Assembly (NCBI GenBank): GCA_045592485.1
Contig: JAZNUS010000037.1
Coordinates: forward strand, 1 to 64,000
Origin: RGIG1828 sp045592485
GTDB taxonomy: Bacteria > Bacillota > Clostridia > UMGS1810
Reading direction: 5' to 3'
DNA: 64,000 bases
In this document: positions 1 to 8,585 of the stretch, in pieces
Numbering within the stretch: the stretch's first letter is position 1
How the letters are laid out: each line of letters starts with the position of its first letter
Notes under the pieces: generated by a model
The model's input: only the letters and a program-made list of their open reading frames with translations
Database searches by the model: none
What the model was told of the DNA's origin: nothing
Program-made: the position numbers and the translations under genes

Positions 1-54
1 TCGTGAATCGCCCCTACAACACATTTGAACAATTTGCTTTTCATTCTCCCCGAT

Positions 55-157
55 AAATTACAATTTGTCATTCTGAGCAAACGAAATGAATCGAAGAATT
101 TAAAAACAGATGTTTCGACTCCGCTAAAGCTACGCTCAACATGACATTTTGTAATTT
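55..157. repeat. Short palindromic intergenic repeat (MITE-like)
   Basis: Outer arms 55-78 and 134-157 are imperfect inverted repeats of about 24 bases (AAATTACAATTTGTCATTC... against its near complement). Inner arms around the AATCGAAGAAT and ATGTTTCGACT segments also pair. The whole 103-bp unit can fold into one long hairpin and has no coding potential. It lies downstream of the sigF stop. Its GTCATTCTGAGC core resembles small dispersed repeats found between genes in many bacteria. The sequence shows the palindrome; mobility is inferred. Confidence 0.6.
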
Positions 158-184
158 ATTCTCATGCCGAAAAAACCCATTTTT

Positions 185-895
185 TCACTCAAGGCTTTTT
201 CTGAGCATGGAAAGAACCTTTTTCTCAATCCTTGAAATCTGCACCTGAGACACACCGATAATTTCTGACACCTCCATTTGAGTTTTTCCACGAAAATATC
301 TGAGAATAATGATTTTTTTATCTCGTTCCCCGAGAGAATTAATCGCCTCCTTCAATGCAAGCTTTTCAAGTTCATCTTCTGTGCTGAATTTATCTTTTAC
401 AACATCTGCAACACAAGTTTCGTTATCTCCTCCGCCAATTTTTTGCCACAAGGATTCACATGGCATACAGGCCTCCATAGCCATTGTTAATTCTTCAACA
501 CTGCAAGAAAGCCTTTCGGAAATTTCTCCCACTGTTGGTTCTCTGGAAAGCTGAGCAGACAAAGCCTCCCGCACATGCACCGCTTTTATCCATAATTCCC
601 GGAGAGAACGGCTGACCTTAAGTGTCGAGTCATCTCTCATATATCTTTTTATTTCACCGATTATGAGAGGCACAGCATAAGTGGAAAGTCTGAGACCAAG
701 ACTTGTGTCAAATCTTCGTATGGCTTTTATCAATCCTATGCTGCCTACCTGGACAAGATCGTCGAAATCGAATCCCGGTCTAATAAGCTTGCGTACAGAG
801 CTATACACCAGTGCCATATTATCATCGGTGAGTTTCCTTTCGGCATTTTTATCTCCCGAATGTGCCTGTCTGATTAAATTGTATATATCTGTCAA
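185..895 (-). CDS. sigF: RNA polymerase sporulation sigma factor SigF (sigma-F)
   Basis: First compartment-specific sigma factor of the forespore, held inactive by SpoIIAB until SpoIIAA releases it. The 236-residue protein has sigma-70 region 2 at about residues 25-95 (including DFDDLVQVGSIGLIKAIRRFD), region 3 at about 105-150, and region 4 with a helix-turn-helix at about 185-235 (GKTQMEVSEIIGVSQVQISRIE). The length is close to that of Bacillus SigF. It is the last gene of a canonical spoIIAA-spoIIAB-sigF operon, 12 bases after spoIIAB. This order distinguishes it from SigG and SigB relatives. The identification is secure. Confidence 0.95.
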   Translation of the reverse strand: MTDIYNLIRQAHSGDKNAERKLTDDNMALVYSSVRKLIRPGFDFDDLVQVGSIGLIKAIRRFDTSLGLRLSTYAVPLIIGEIKRYMRDDSTLKVSRSLRELWIKAVHVREALSAQLSREPTVGEISERLSCSVEELTMAMEACMPCESLWQKIGGGDNETCVADVVKDKFSTEDELEKLALKEAINSLGERDKKIIILRYFRGKTQMEVSEIIGVSQVQISRIEKKVLSMLRKSLE

Positions 896-907
896 TTTAT
901 ATACTCC

Positions 908-1345
908 TTATAGACATCTGTTTCTGATTCTCTTTGTCATAGAAACCTTTGTTCCAACACCGGATACCGAATTTACAGCCACACTGTCCATAAAGGTTTC
1001 CATAACAGTGAAGCCCATTCCTGAGCGCTCCGCTTCGGGACAGCTTGTAAACATGGGTTCCATTGCCTTTTCGATGTCCTCAATTCCAGTGCCGTTATCC
1101 TTTATGTCAACTGTAAATGTGTCTCCGTCTATGTAACAGTCCATAAATACAATTCCGTCCTTCCTGCCCGTATATCCGTGAACAATAGAATTTGTCACAG
1201 CTTCGGAAACTGCAGTTTTCACATCGGTCAGCTCCTCCACGGTGGGGTCAAGCTGTGACAAAAATGCGGCGCATACAACCCTGGCAAGGCTCTCATTTTC
1301 GGGAATTGCAAGAAAACTTGTTTTAATGTTATTACGATAATTCAT
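908..1345 (-). CDS. spoIIAB: Anti-sigma F factor / serine kinase SpoIIAB
   Basis: Binds and inhibits SigF, and phosphorylates the anti-anti-sigma factor SpoIIAA. The 145-residue length fits the family. A GHKL ATPase fold is visible: N-box at about residues 42-58 (TAVSEAVTNSIVHGY), G1 box DNGTGIED at about 83-90, and G2 box SGMGFTVMETFMD. It begins 21 bases after spoIIAA, with an AAAGGA ribosome-binding site. Its position between spoIIAA and sigF separates it from RsbW-type kinases. Confidence 0.95.
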   Translation of the reverse strand: MNYRNNIKTSFLAIPENESLARVVCAAFLSQLDPTVEELTDVKTAVSEAVTNSIVHGYTGRKDGIVFMDCYIDGDTFTVDIKDNGTGIEDIEKAMEPMFTSCPEAERSGMGFTVMETFMDSVAVNSVSGVGTKVSMTKRIRNRCL

Positions 1346-1366
1346 TTGTTATCAATCCTTTCATAA

Positions 1367-1702
1367 TCAGAGTTTTTCTACGGCTTCTTCAAGATTTTCA
1401 TAGATGGGAATGATTTTTCTGATTCCCGACATTTCAAGAATACGGCTAACGGTGGAATTGGTACACACTACAGAAATACTGCCGCCAAAGCTTTTTATAA
1501 GCTTGTACCTGCCTATTATTACACCTATGGCAGAGCTGTCCATAAATGTGACATTCCTGAGGTCGATGACAAAATGTTTATCAGGATATGTGACAATACG
1601 ACGGTCCGCCTCATTTCTTATGCGTATTGAATAGCGATGGTCAATTTCACCGCTGACGCTCATAATAATTGCATTTTTTTCATTTGAAAAACTTAATTCC
1701 AT
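1367..1702 (-). CDS. spoIIAA: Anti-sigma F factor antagonist SpoIIAA
   Basis: STAS-domain anti-anti-sigma factor. When dephosphorylated by SpoIIE it binds SpoIIAB and frees SigF in the forespore. It has 111 residues. The phospho-acceptor serine lies in FMDSSAIGVIIGRYK (about residues 53-67). The ribosome-binding site GGAGG is about 8 bases before the ATG. It is the first gene of the spoIIA operon, with a putative sigma-H promoter at 1769-1797, which agrees with sigma-H control of this operon in Bacillus. Confidence 0.95.
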   Translation of the reverse strand: MELSFSNEKNAIIMSVSGEIDHRYSIRIRNEADRRIVTYPDKHFVIDLRNVTFMDSSAIGVIIGRYKLIKSFGGSISVVCTNSTVSRILEMSGIRKIIPIYENLEEAVEKL

Positions 1703-1768
1703 TATTTTATGCCTCCGTTTAAAAAAGTTGAATCCCAGCCTCCGTGTATGAAGCTGACTTCAACCTAT

Positions 1769-1797
1769 AAATTCAAGAAAACCTCCCTGTTTCCTTT
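1769..1797 (-). promoter_or_regulatory. Putative sigma-H promoter of the spoIIA operon
   Basis: On the minus strand, AAAGGAAAC (797-789) is followed by 11 bases and CTTGAATTT (777-769). The sigma-H consensus is RNAGGAWWW-N11-12-RNNGAATWW, so each element has one mismatch. The predicted start leaves a leader of about 60 bases before spoIIAA. The match is visible; its use is inferred from the known regulation of spoIIA. Confidence 0.5.
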
Positions 1798-1817
1798 GTC
1801 GGGAAATGGGAGGTTTT
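1778..1817 (-). terminator. Hairpin terminator downstream of the GerMN gene
   Basis: Stem AAAACCTCCC (1778-1787) pairs with GGGAGGTTTT (1808-1817), extended inward by TTTCC/GGAAA. On the minus strand it ends in TTTTCTTG, a weak U-tract. It lies 59 bases after the GerMN stop and overlaps the putative -35 element of spoIIA. Confidence 0.65.
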
Positions 1818-1875
1818 GAAAAGTATTATTCAAATTTCGACACTGAGATTTCAGACAGGTTTTAAACACAACAAT

Positions 1876-2829
1876 TCATTCTGCCAGGGCTGCATTTCTT
1901 TCAAGAGGAGCTGAAAAAAGCTGATTTCCGTCGCTTTCAGGCTTCTTGCCATCAATGAGAATCTGAACCTTTTCAATTCCTGCAATACGGGTCAGTGAAT
2001 TAACCACAGAATAAACTGCCAGCTCCTGTGATTGGTAGTTGTTTTTAAATTCTGACATAAATGCTCCGGTAAAGTTTACAAAGCACACTTCTTCGGTTGT
2101 TTCAACGCTTATAAATTCCGTATCCTTTGGAAAGGTTCTTTCAAGATTAGGCGATACCGGTCCCTTTATAAGCTCTGTAATAACAGTTTTTTCAATACTG
2201 TTATCAGTCATTGTGGCTTTGCGTGTTTCAGGGTGAAGCATTTTACCTTCTTTGTCTGTAAAATACAAAGTAATAAATTTTTCTGTTCTTGTTTCAGAGC
2301 TTGACGGCGAATCTGTAAGCACACTTGAGCTTCCGAGAGGCTCCACAATTTCACCCTTGCCGCCCATGGAGCGCAAATCTTCACCGTTTACATATATCTT
2401 TACCTTTTTGATATTTTCAAACTGACAAAGAGTCATAACGATGGAGTATCTTGCCAAAAGCTCATTTGATGCATTGTTTGGCTCCGTGGTATTAAGATAA
2501 AACTCTCCGCCGATATCAATGTTGACAAGTCCCGGTTCGTTCTTCGACTCGGAAGCTCCTCTGAGCGAAACCCCTTCGGGAATAACCGCAGAATTTTCAG
2601 GATTAACAGGACCGTCGAAGAGCTTTTCCATTACTTCTGTAACGAGAGTCTGTGTATTTCCGAAAGACGCCTCATTTATATATGCTGTTTCACTTACAAG
2701 GGTTGTTTTTTCTTTATCGGCAAAATACAGCTTTATTTCTCCTTTGCCAACAGGCTTATCCGTCGAACACGCCGAAAGCAAAAGCACAGCTATTAAAGAA
2801 AGTGCTATTAAATTTATAAATCTTTTCAT
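1876..2829 (-). CDS. GerMN domain lipoprotein (two GerMN repeats)
   Basis: The 317-residue protein starts with a lipoprotein signal peptide (residues 1-21, lipobox LLSAC with Cys21), so it should be anchored outside the membrane. Two GerMN-type domains follow, at about 35-165 and 190-300. Each carries an LYFADKE/LYFTDKE strand near its start and a VNIDIGGEF / VCFVNFTGAF strand. GerM in Bacillus has two such domains and is needed for sporulation and germination. A sporulation role is plausible next to spoIIA, but GerMN proteins also occur outside sporulation. It lies 71 bases after a histidine kinase gene and may be cotranscribed with it. Confidence 0.85.
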   Translation of the reverse strand: MKRFINLIALSLIAVLLLSACSTDKPVGKGEIKLYFADKEKTTLVSETAYINEASFGNTQTLVTEVMEKLFDGPVNPENSAVIPEGVSLRGASESKNEPGLVNIDIGGEFYLNTTEPNNASNELLARYSIVMTLCQFENIKKVKIYVNGEDLRSMGGKGEIVEPLGSSSVLTDSPSSSETRTEKFITLYFTDKEGKMLHPETRKATMTDNSIEKTVITELIKGPVSPNLERTFPKDTEFISVETTEEVCFVNFTGAFMSEFKNNYQSQELAVYSVVNSLTRIAGIEKVQILIDGKKPESDGNQLFSAPLERNAALAE

Positions 2830-2899
2830 ATTGGTTCACACCTTTTAGGATTGAAAGGTCTAATCTTGCTGAAATAATCTCCAATGGAATTGTTTTCGC

Positions 2900-4354
2900 C
2901 TATTCCACAGGAACATCGGGCAAGGTTATTTTAAACACTGAGCCTTTTCCCGGTTCACTTTCAACATCGATTGTTCCGTTGTGATATTTTATTGCGGTGA
3001 GGGCAATTGAGAGACCAAGCCCCGTGCCTCCGGTGTCTCGGGAACGAGCCTTGTCCACACGGTAAAAACGGTCAAATATTTTTTCGACATCTTCCTTTGA
3101 TATGCCGACACCGGTATCCCTGATTTCTATGACCACCTTGCCGTCAACCCGCTCCATTGCTACAAGAACATAGCCATCTGAATCGGTATATTTTATTGCA
3201 TTATCAACTATATTGTATATTCCCTGCCACAAAACATCCTTATTGGCCATAAGCAGAATTTCTCCGGGAGTTGAGAACACAAGGGTTATATCGGCTTTTT
3301 TGGCAAGAGGCTGAAGATTTTTTTCAATGCCCTGCATAATATCATTTAAGGATTCAAGCTCAAAGCGTTTGTCATCATCGGATTTGCGTGCATCCATTTT
3401 TGTGATGTACAAAAGCTTATTTACTATGCGGTTTAGCCGGTCAACCTCGTTGTTCATATCACCCATAAACTCTTTTACATATTCGACGCTTATGTCCGGA
3501 GTCTGAATTATAGAATCCGCCATGAGCTTTATGGAGCTGAGTGGTGTTTTCAGTTCGTGAGAAGCATCCGACACAAACTGCACCCTCTGCCGTTCAAGAT
3601 TTATAACCTTTTCACTCATCATGTTGAAGGCTTCACCAAGTCGTGAGATTTCGTCATGACCTGATATATCGAGCTTTTCATCTAAAATACCATCGTCACT
3701 CATAGATGTGATTTTTGATGTGAAATCTACAATTCGTTTTGACACAAGATTCGCCACTACGAAAATTATCAAACCAACAAGAACGAGGATAACAAAAATG
3801 AGAAAAACCATCTCCGTTAATATTGCATTGATAAATTTTCCGATTGATTCGGGAACACAAACAACATTCACAACACCGATAACCCTGCCATTGACATCGA
3901 AAATCGGTGCCGCTGCATCAAGAGTCATAAGGTTGTCTTTATTTTCGTATTCACCGTATCCTCCGGATCCGTTTACCGCAGAAAGCACCGAAGGACGCAA
4001 TTGAACCGTTCCGATGAGATTACGGTTATTCTGAGAATCATAGAGCACAATTGCATCATGATTCATAACCATAATTCTCATTTGGGAATCGACGCCCATT
4101 CCCCCGATAAACCTTGAAAAGCTGACACTGTCAACCTCTCCGCTTTCGGGAAGAAAATAGTCAGGTGCAAAGCTTGCAACAACATTGGACATGGTTGTAA
4201 CATTAAGTTTTTCGTCATCATAAAGATATCTCTCTATGGTAGTAAGTACATAATAACCGAAAAGCAGAAGAGTTATCAGCATAATTATGAAATATGTAAC
4301 AACAAGACGGGAGGTTATGCTGTTGAATCCTCTGATTGGTCTTTTAAATTTCAC
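2900..4354 (-). CDS. Membrane sensor histidine kinase
   Basis: Sensor of a two-component system. Transmembrane segment 1 (VVTYFIIMLITLLLFGYYVL), an extracytoplasmic region of about 140 residues, transmembrane segment 2 (EMVFLIFVILVLVGLIIFVV), HAMP, HisKA with the phospho-accepting His in DASHELKTPLSS, and a GHKL ATPase with N-box (YNIVDNAIKYT), G1 (DTGVGIS) and G2 (GTGLGLSIA). The chosen GTG start at 4354 places a short basic tail before segment 1 and overlaps the response regulator stop by 11 bases. An upstream ATG at 4408 lies inside the regulator gene and is less likely. The signal is unknown. Confidence 0.88.
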   Translation of the reverse strand: MKFKRPIRGFNSITSRLVVTYFIIMLITLLLFGYYVLTTIERYLYDDEKLNVTTMSNVVASFAPDYFLPESGEVDSVSFSRFIGGMGVDSQMRIMVMNHDAIVLYDSQNNRNLIGTVQLRPSVLSAVNGSGGYGEYENKDNLMTLDAAAPIFDVNGRVIGVVNVVCVPESIGKFINAILTEMVFLIFVILVLVGLIIFVVANLVSKRIVDFTSKITSMSDDGILDEKLDISGHDEISRLGEAFNMMSEKVINLERQRVQFVSDASHELKTPLSSIKLMADSIIQTPDISVEYVKEFMGDMNNEVDRLNRIVNKLLYITKMDARKSDDDKRFELESLNDIMQGIEKNLQPLAKKADITLVFSTPGEILLMANKDVLWQGIYNIVDNAIKYTDSDGYVLVAMERVDGKVVIEIRDTGVGISKEDVEKIFDRFYRVDKARSRDTGGTGLGLSIALTAIKYHNGTIDVESEPGKGSVFKITLPDVPVE

Positions 4355-5027
4355 TGAAATAGTAACCAGCTCCCCACTTGGTAAGCAGATATTTTGGCTC
4401 AGCCGCATTGGGCTCTATTTTTTCACGGAGTCGCCTTATGTGAACATCAACCGTGCGGGCATCACCGGGATAATCATAACCCCAGATGAGATCGAGAAGG
4501 TTTTCACGGCTATATACCCTTCCGGGATTGGTAACAAGAAGATCCACAAGGTCAAACTCTTTGGAAGTAAGATCTGTTGTTTTGCCGTCTATGGTGACCT
4601 TACGCTGATTATAGTCAAGCTCAACAGAGCCTATACGCACCTTGGTGCGGTCACCTTTGGGCATAATGGGAGTAACTCTCCTCATAATTGCCTTTACTCT
4701 TGCTTTTAGTTCAAGGATGTTGAAGGGCTTTGTGATGTAATCGTCTGCTCCGTATTCAAGGCCCATTATTTTGTCCATATCTTCTGCTTTTGCAGTGAGC
4801 ATTACAATGGGAATATTTGAAAATTCTCTGATTTTCTGGCAAACTGTGAGACCGTCTATCTCAGGAAGCATAAGGTCGAGAATTATAATATCAAGATTTT
4901 TATCCCTCGCAAGACGAAGAGCCTCTGCACCGTCATAGGCGGTTTCAACATCGTAGCCTTCCTGTTCGAAATTAAACTTCATTCCTTTAACAAGAAGCTT
5001 TTCATCATCTACAATCAATATTTTCAT
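4344..5027 (-). CDS. OmpR/PhoB-family response regulator
   Basis: Partner of the histidine kinase that overlaps its 3' end. The receiver domain (residues 1-115) has the phospho-acceptor Asp in IIILDLMLPEIDG (about residue 52), acidic residues in VDDE at the N-terminus, and Lys in TKPF. A winged-helix DNA-binding domain covers about 130-225 (LTSKEFDLVDLLV, VDVHIRRLREKIE, GAGYYF). It resembles the WalR/PhoB/ResD group, but no specific regulon can be assigned. It starts 3 bases after the comEA stop, so it is cotranscribed with the rpoD operon or lies directly behind it. Confidence 0.9.
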   Translation of the reverse strand: MKILIVDDEKLLVKGMKFNFEQEGYDVETAYDGAEALRLARDKNLDIIILDLMLPEIDGLTVCQKIREFSNIPIVMLTAKAEDMDKIMGLEYGADDYITKPFNILELKARVKAIMRRVTPIMPKGDRTKVRIGSVELDYNQRKVTIDGKTTDLTSKEFDLVDLLVTNPGRVYSRENLLDLIWGYDYPGDARTVDVHIRRLREKIEPNAAEPKYLLTKWGAGYYFSEI

Positions 5028-5030
5028 TTA

Positions 5031-5582
5031 TCAGTTCCCCCCGACAGTTATCATATCTTTGATCGCTTCATATTTGTTTTTGCCAATTCCTTTGATTTCC
5101 ATCAGTTCATCTGTCCTTTTGAATTTGCCGTGGAGATTGCGGTAATTGATTATCTGCAGAGCAAGTTTGTCCCCGATTCCCGGCAAAGTGCTGAGTTCTT
5201 CAGCATCTGCGTTGTTAATATCTATGGGAAGCTTTGCAGAACTTTTTTCCGGCAATGCCGATTGCTCAGGGACAAAAATTGTGCAATCTTCGCACACATA
5301 TGTGTCAAAATCAAATCCAGAAAGGTCGGCATTTTCTGTCACTCCGCCTGCAATGTGTAAAACATCGTGAAGGCTTGTCCCTTTAAGAATGCTGTACAGC
5401 CCCGGAGCTTTAACAGCACCGGAGACGCCCGCAACAACTCTGTCGGCTGTGGGAGCATTCATCGGATTTTCAACGACAAATTCCGCCTTCTTTTCATTGT
5501 GAGCGGTTAAAAAATATCCTGCCGCCACTGCCGCAGCAAAAACAACAAGAACTATGATTATCTTTCGTGTTTCGGATTTCAT
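5031..5582 (-). CDS. comEA: ComEA-family helix-hairpin-helix DNA-binding protein
   Basis: DNA receptor-type protein of the competence family. The 183 residues contain an N-terminal membrane anchor (7-25, IIIVLVVFAAAVAAGYF), an SLBB-like domain at about 48-112 (VSGAVKAPGLYSI...AGGVTENADL), and two helix-hairpin-helix motifs at about 120-180 (INNADAEELSTLPGIGDKLA and LMEIKGIGKNKYEAIKD). This is the full architecture of Bacillus ComEA. comEC is not beside it; the MBL protein at 37834 is only distantly similar to the ComEC C-terminal part. It follows rpoD by 2 bases. Confidence 0.88.
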   Translation of the reverse strand: MKSETRKIIIVLVVFAAAVAAGYFLTAHNEKKAEFVVENPMNAPTADRVVAGVSGAVKAPGLYSILKGTSLHDVLHIAGGVTENADLSGFDFDTYVCEDCTIFVPEQSALPEKSSAKLPIDINNADAEELSTLPGIGDKLALQIINYRNLHGKFKRTDELMEIKGIGKNKYEAIKDMITVGGN

Positions 5583-5584
5583 AA

Positions 5585-6682
5585 TTATTCAAGGAAATCC
5601 TTAAGCTTTTTGCTTCTGCTGGGATGACGCAATTTACGCAGTGCTTTTGCTTCAATCTGTCTTATTCTTTCACGGGTTACTTTAAATTCTCTGCCCACTT
5701 CTTCAAGAGTTCTGGCTCTTCCGTCATCAAGACCGAATCTGAGTCTTAAAACCTTTGCTTCTCTTGGTGCAAGAGTGTCAAGAACATTGATGAGCTGTTC
5801 TTTAAGAAGCATGAACGCCGCCATTTCAGAAGGTGCCGGAGCATCACTGTCGGGAATGAAGTCACCGAGAATGCTGTCCTCCTCTTCACCGATAGGAGTT
5901 TCAAGCGAAACAGGCTCCTGAGCTATTTTCATAATTTCACGGACTCTGTCTTCGTTCATATTCATTTCCCTTGCTATTTCATCAACATGAGGCTCTCTGC
6001 CGTATTCCTGAAGAAGCTGACGGGAAACCCTGATAAGTTTATTAATGGTTTCAACCATGTGAACAGGAATTCTGATGGTACGCGCCTGATCGGCGATAGC
6101 CCTTGTTATGGCCTGTCTGATCCACCAGGTTGCATAGGTACTGAATTTATAGCCTTTGGTGTAATCGAATTTTTCAACTGCTTTTATGAGACCCAGATTA
6201 CCTTCCTGAATAAGGTCGAGGAAGAGCATACCTCTGCCCACATAACGCTTTGCAATGCTGACAACAAGGCGAAGGTTAGCTTCTGAAAGGCGTTTTTTGG
6301 CTCTTTCATCTCCGTTGTGCATACGCTCTGCCAGCTCAATTTCCTCCTGTGCAGACAAAAGCGGAACCTTGCCTATTTCCTTAAGATACATTCTTACCGG
6401 ATCATCAAGACCGATGCCTTCGGGAACCGAAAGATCAAGTTCTTCCTCGGTTTCAGAATTCTGAATTTCATCAAGCTCTTTGTCGAAATCTTCAACAAGC
6501 TCGATGCCCTTTGCTTCAATGGTTTCATAAACCTTTTCAATTTGTGCAACTGTAAGGTCGATCTGCTCAAGAGCATCGGCAATCTCCTTGTAAGACAAAA
6601 CACCTTTCTTTTTTCCGGTTTCAATTAACTTCTTTATGATAAGGCTTCTGTTGTCGGTTGACATTGTTTCTTTATTTTCCAT
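5585..6682 (-). CDS. rpoD: Primary sigma factor RpoD (SigA)
   Basis: Housekeeping sigma factor. The 365-residue protein has region 1.1 (about 8-75), region 1.2 (DDPVRMYLKEIGKVPLLS), the highly conserved region 2 (FLDLIQEGNLGLIKAVEKFDY..KFSTYATWWIRQAI), region 3, and region 4 ending in VTRERIRQIEAKALRKLRHPSRS. The length matches clostridial SigA. It forms the classical dnaG-rpoD pair with the primase gene 15 bases upstream. The numerous TTGACA-N17-TATAAT promoters in the window are presumably its targets. Confidence 0.97.
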   Translation of the reverse strand: MENKETMSTDNRSLIIKKLIETGKKKGVLSYKEIADALEQIDLTVAQIEKVYETIEAKGIELVEDFDKELDEIQNSETEEELDLSVPEGIGLDDPVRMYLKEIGKVPLLSAQEEIELAERMHNGDERAKKRLSEANLRLVVSIAKRYVGRGMLFLDLIQEGNLGLIKAVEKFDYTKGYKFSTYATWWIRQAITRAIADQARTIRIPVHMVETINKLIRVSRQLLQEYGREPHVDEIAREMNMNEDRVREIMKIAQEPVSLETPIGEEEDSILGDFIPDSDAPAPSEMAAFMLLKEQLINVLDTLAPREAKVLRLRFGLDDGRARTLEEVGREFKVTRERIRQIEAKALRKLRHPSRSKKLKDFLE

Positions 6683-6697
6683 GTCACTACCCCTTTC

Positions 6698-8452
6698 TTA
6701 TCCTTTGTTATTGATCATTGCATTGAATTCTTCCAGTGTAACTTCACCTTTCTGCAAAAGCTCAAGGGCTCTCTGAACACCGGATTTTTCTTTTATTTGC
6801 TTTATATAATCACTCACAGCGCGGTCTGTATCATCCGACTGCACATCCAGGGCAAGTATGCCCGAGGCTTCGTTAATTTCTTCGTTAGTATCAAACTTTG
6901 CCATGAGTGCTGTATTTGAGGTTTTTTCATCTTTTCCGTTGCATTCTTTTATATAGGAAAAAATGACCTTATGAATTGGTGTTTCAAACATTTCATCATC
7001 TATCTGCGAAAGATATTTACGGCATAGCTTTCTGTCGTAAAACAAAGTGCTTAAAAGAAGAGCTCTTGTTTTTTCAACATATTGCCTGTCATCTTTCGGA
7101 AGAGATCCCTTGTTTACAACATTAATCACATCAACATTCGGAGAGCCGCTTTGAATGGCTCCGCTTTTCCGCATTCCTGTTTGTGTGATTATTGATGACT
7201 GTTGAACACCTGTTTTTTGGGAAATAATGTTGGCATATATGTCAAGTTCAACAGAGGTATCGATAAGCTTAAGATATTCTGATATATCGGAAATGTAGCT
7301 TAAGATATCTTCCGATTTTTTCAGATTGTAGTTTTCCCCGAAATAGTCAATTAAATACTCCATATCCGGCTTTCTGTTGTTAAGCATGGCATCAAACCTT
7401 GCCCTGCCGTGGGTTTTGATATATTCATCAGGATCTTTTTTTGCTTTAAGATCAAGTACGGATATTTTCAGCTTTTTTTGAGTGCGCAAAACCTGAATCG
7501 CACGGTTTGTTGCATTTCGCCCCGCAGAGTCGGAATCATAGCATATTACAACCTCGTCAAAATATTTTGACAAAATTTTTGCCTGATGCTCACCAATTGC
7601 AGTACCGAGAGTTGCAACGGTGTTTTCATAGCCGCTTTTTATGAGGGCAATTGCATCCATATAACCTTCACACAAAATCACAAAAGGCTTTTTTGAGTGG
7701 CGTGCAATGTTCAGGGCATAAAGATTTTTTCCTTTTGAAAAAATCGAAGAATCGGGAGAGTTGAGGTATTTTGGTTTGCTGTCATCTAATACTCTGCCGC
7801 CAAATCCGATTACATCGCCGTTTGCATCAAAAATAGTAAACATTATACGATTGCGGAAATAATCGTAATAGCTGCCCGAATCGTGACGGCGTATGAGACC
7901 CGCATCGTAGATGTCGCCTTCGGTGTAGCCTTTTGATTTGAGATGATCAAAAAGGGCTGTCCAACTGTTGGGTGCATAACCAAGCCAGAAATATTTTGCC
8001 ACCTGACCGGGAAGCTCTCTTTTTTTAAAATAAGCCACAGCTTCTTCCGATGTTTTTATGCTTTGATAAAAAAACTGGGCAGCTTCTTTGTTTATTTCAC
8101 ACAGAAGCTGTCGTTTTTCCTTTCGTTTTTCAGCTTTTTCTGCATCGTAGCCCTTTGTTTCGGGAAGCTGAATACCGGCTCTTTGTGCCAAATTCTGAAC
8201 AGCTTCATAAAAGGAAAGATTTTCGCTTTTCATAACAAAATGAATTACATCTCCGCCTTCACCGCATCCGAAGCATTTAAAAATGCCCCGTCGGGGGGTA
8301 ACATTGAATGAAGGAGATTTTTCATTGTGAAAGGGGCAAAGTCCCACATATGAATTCCCGCTTTTTTTAAGGCTGACCGTCTGAGAGACGACATCGAGTA
8401 TGTCGTTGCGCTCGGCAACTTCTTTGATGATGTAGTGGGGAATCATAGCCAT
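6698..8452 (-). CDS. dnaG: DNA primase DnaG
   Basis: Synthesises RNA primers at the replication fork and binds the DnaB helicase through its C-terminus. It has 584 residues. The N-terminal CHC2 zinc-binding domain shows C-x2-H and C-x2-C (CPFHNEKSPSF...KCFGCGEGGD, residues 40-70). The catalytic core (about 125-330) carries the TOPRIM motifs (VILCEGYMDAIAL with the catalytic Glu, and ICYDSDSAGRNA). A less conserved helical C-terminal domain follows. The ATG is preceded by GGAGG (8465-8459). It is the first gene before rpoD, and a palindrome at 8494-8509 lies just upstream. Confidence 0.96.
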   Translation of the reverse strand: MAMIPHYIIKEVAERNDILDVVSQTVSLKKSGNSYVGLCPFHNEKSPSFNVTPRRGIFKCFGCGEGGDVIHFVMKSENLSFYEAVQNLAQRAGIQLPETKGYDAEKAEKRKEKRQLLCEINKEAAQFFYQSIKTSEEAVAYFKKRELPGQVAKYFWLGYAPNSWTALFDHLKSKGYTEGDIYDAGLIRRHDSGSYYDYFRNRIMFTIFDANGDVIGFGGRVLDDSKPKYLNSPDSSIFSKGKNLYALNIARHSKKPFVILCEGYMDAIALIKSGYENTVATLGTAIGEHQAKILSKYFDEVVICYDSDSAGRNATNRAIQVLRTQKKLKISVLDLKAKKDPDEYIKTHGRARFDAMLNNRKPDMEYLIDYFGENYNLKKSEDILSYISDISEYLKLIDTSVELDIYANIISQKTGVQQSSIITQTGMRKSGAIQSGSPNVDVINVVNKGSLPKDDRQYVEKTRALLLSTLFYDRKLCRKYLSQIDDEMFETPIHKVIFSYIKECNGKDEKTSNTALMAKFDTNEEINEASGILALDVQSDDTDRAVSDYIKQIKEKSGVQRALELLQKGEVTLEEFNAMINNKG

Positions 8453-8485
8453 ATTTACCCCCTCCTTTGCATTTTGTTTCTCATT

Positions 8486-8514
8486 ATTATCCTTTCGACA
8501 TTTGTCGAATAAAC
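8486..8514 (-). promoter_or_regulatory. Candidate promoter with Spo0A-box-like palindrome upstream of dnaG
   Basis: TTCGACA-TT-TGTCGAA at 8494-8509 has two perfect 7-base arms. Each arm equals TGTCGAA, the known 0A-box core. On the minus strand the palindrome is followed directly by a GATAAT -10-like hexamer (8491-8486), so it would lie in the spacer of a promoter with a poor -35 (8514-8509). The palindrome is visible; Spo0A binding and promoter use are inferred. Confidence 0.45.
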
Positions 8515-8585
8515 CCTTTCAAATTTTTCAAATTCTATTCTTTGTAAAATAAAATTGCTCTCTGCAGCAGGATATTTGTGCATAT

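Noticed and set aside
8494..8509. LexA or DinR operator
   Set aside because: The Firmicutes LexA box is GAAC-N4-GTTC, which does not match TTCGACA-TT-TGTCGAA.
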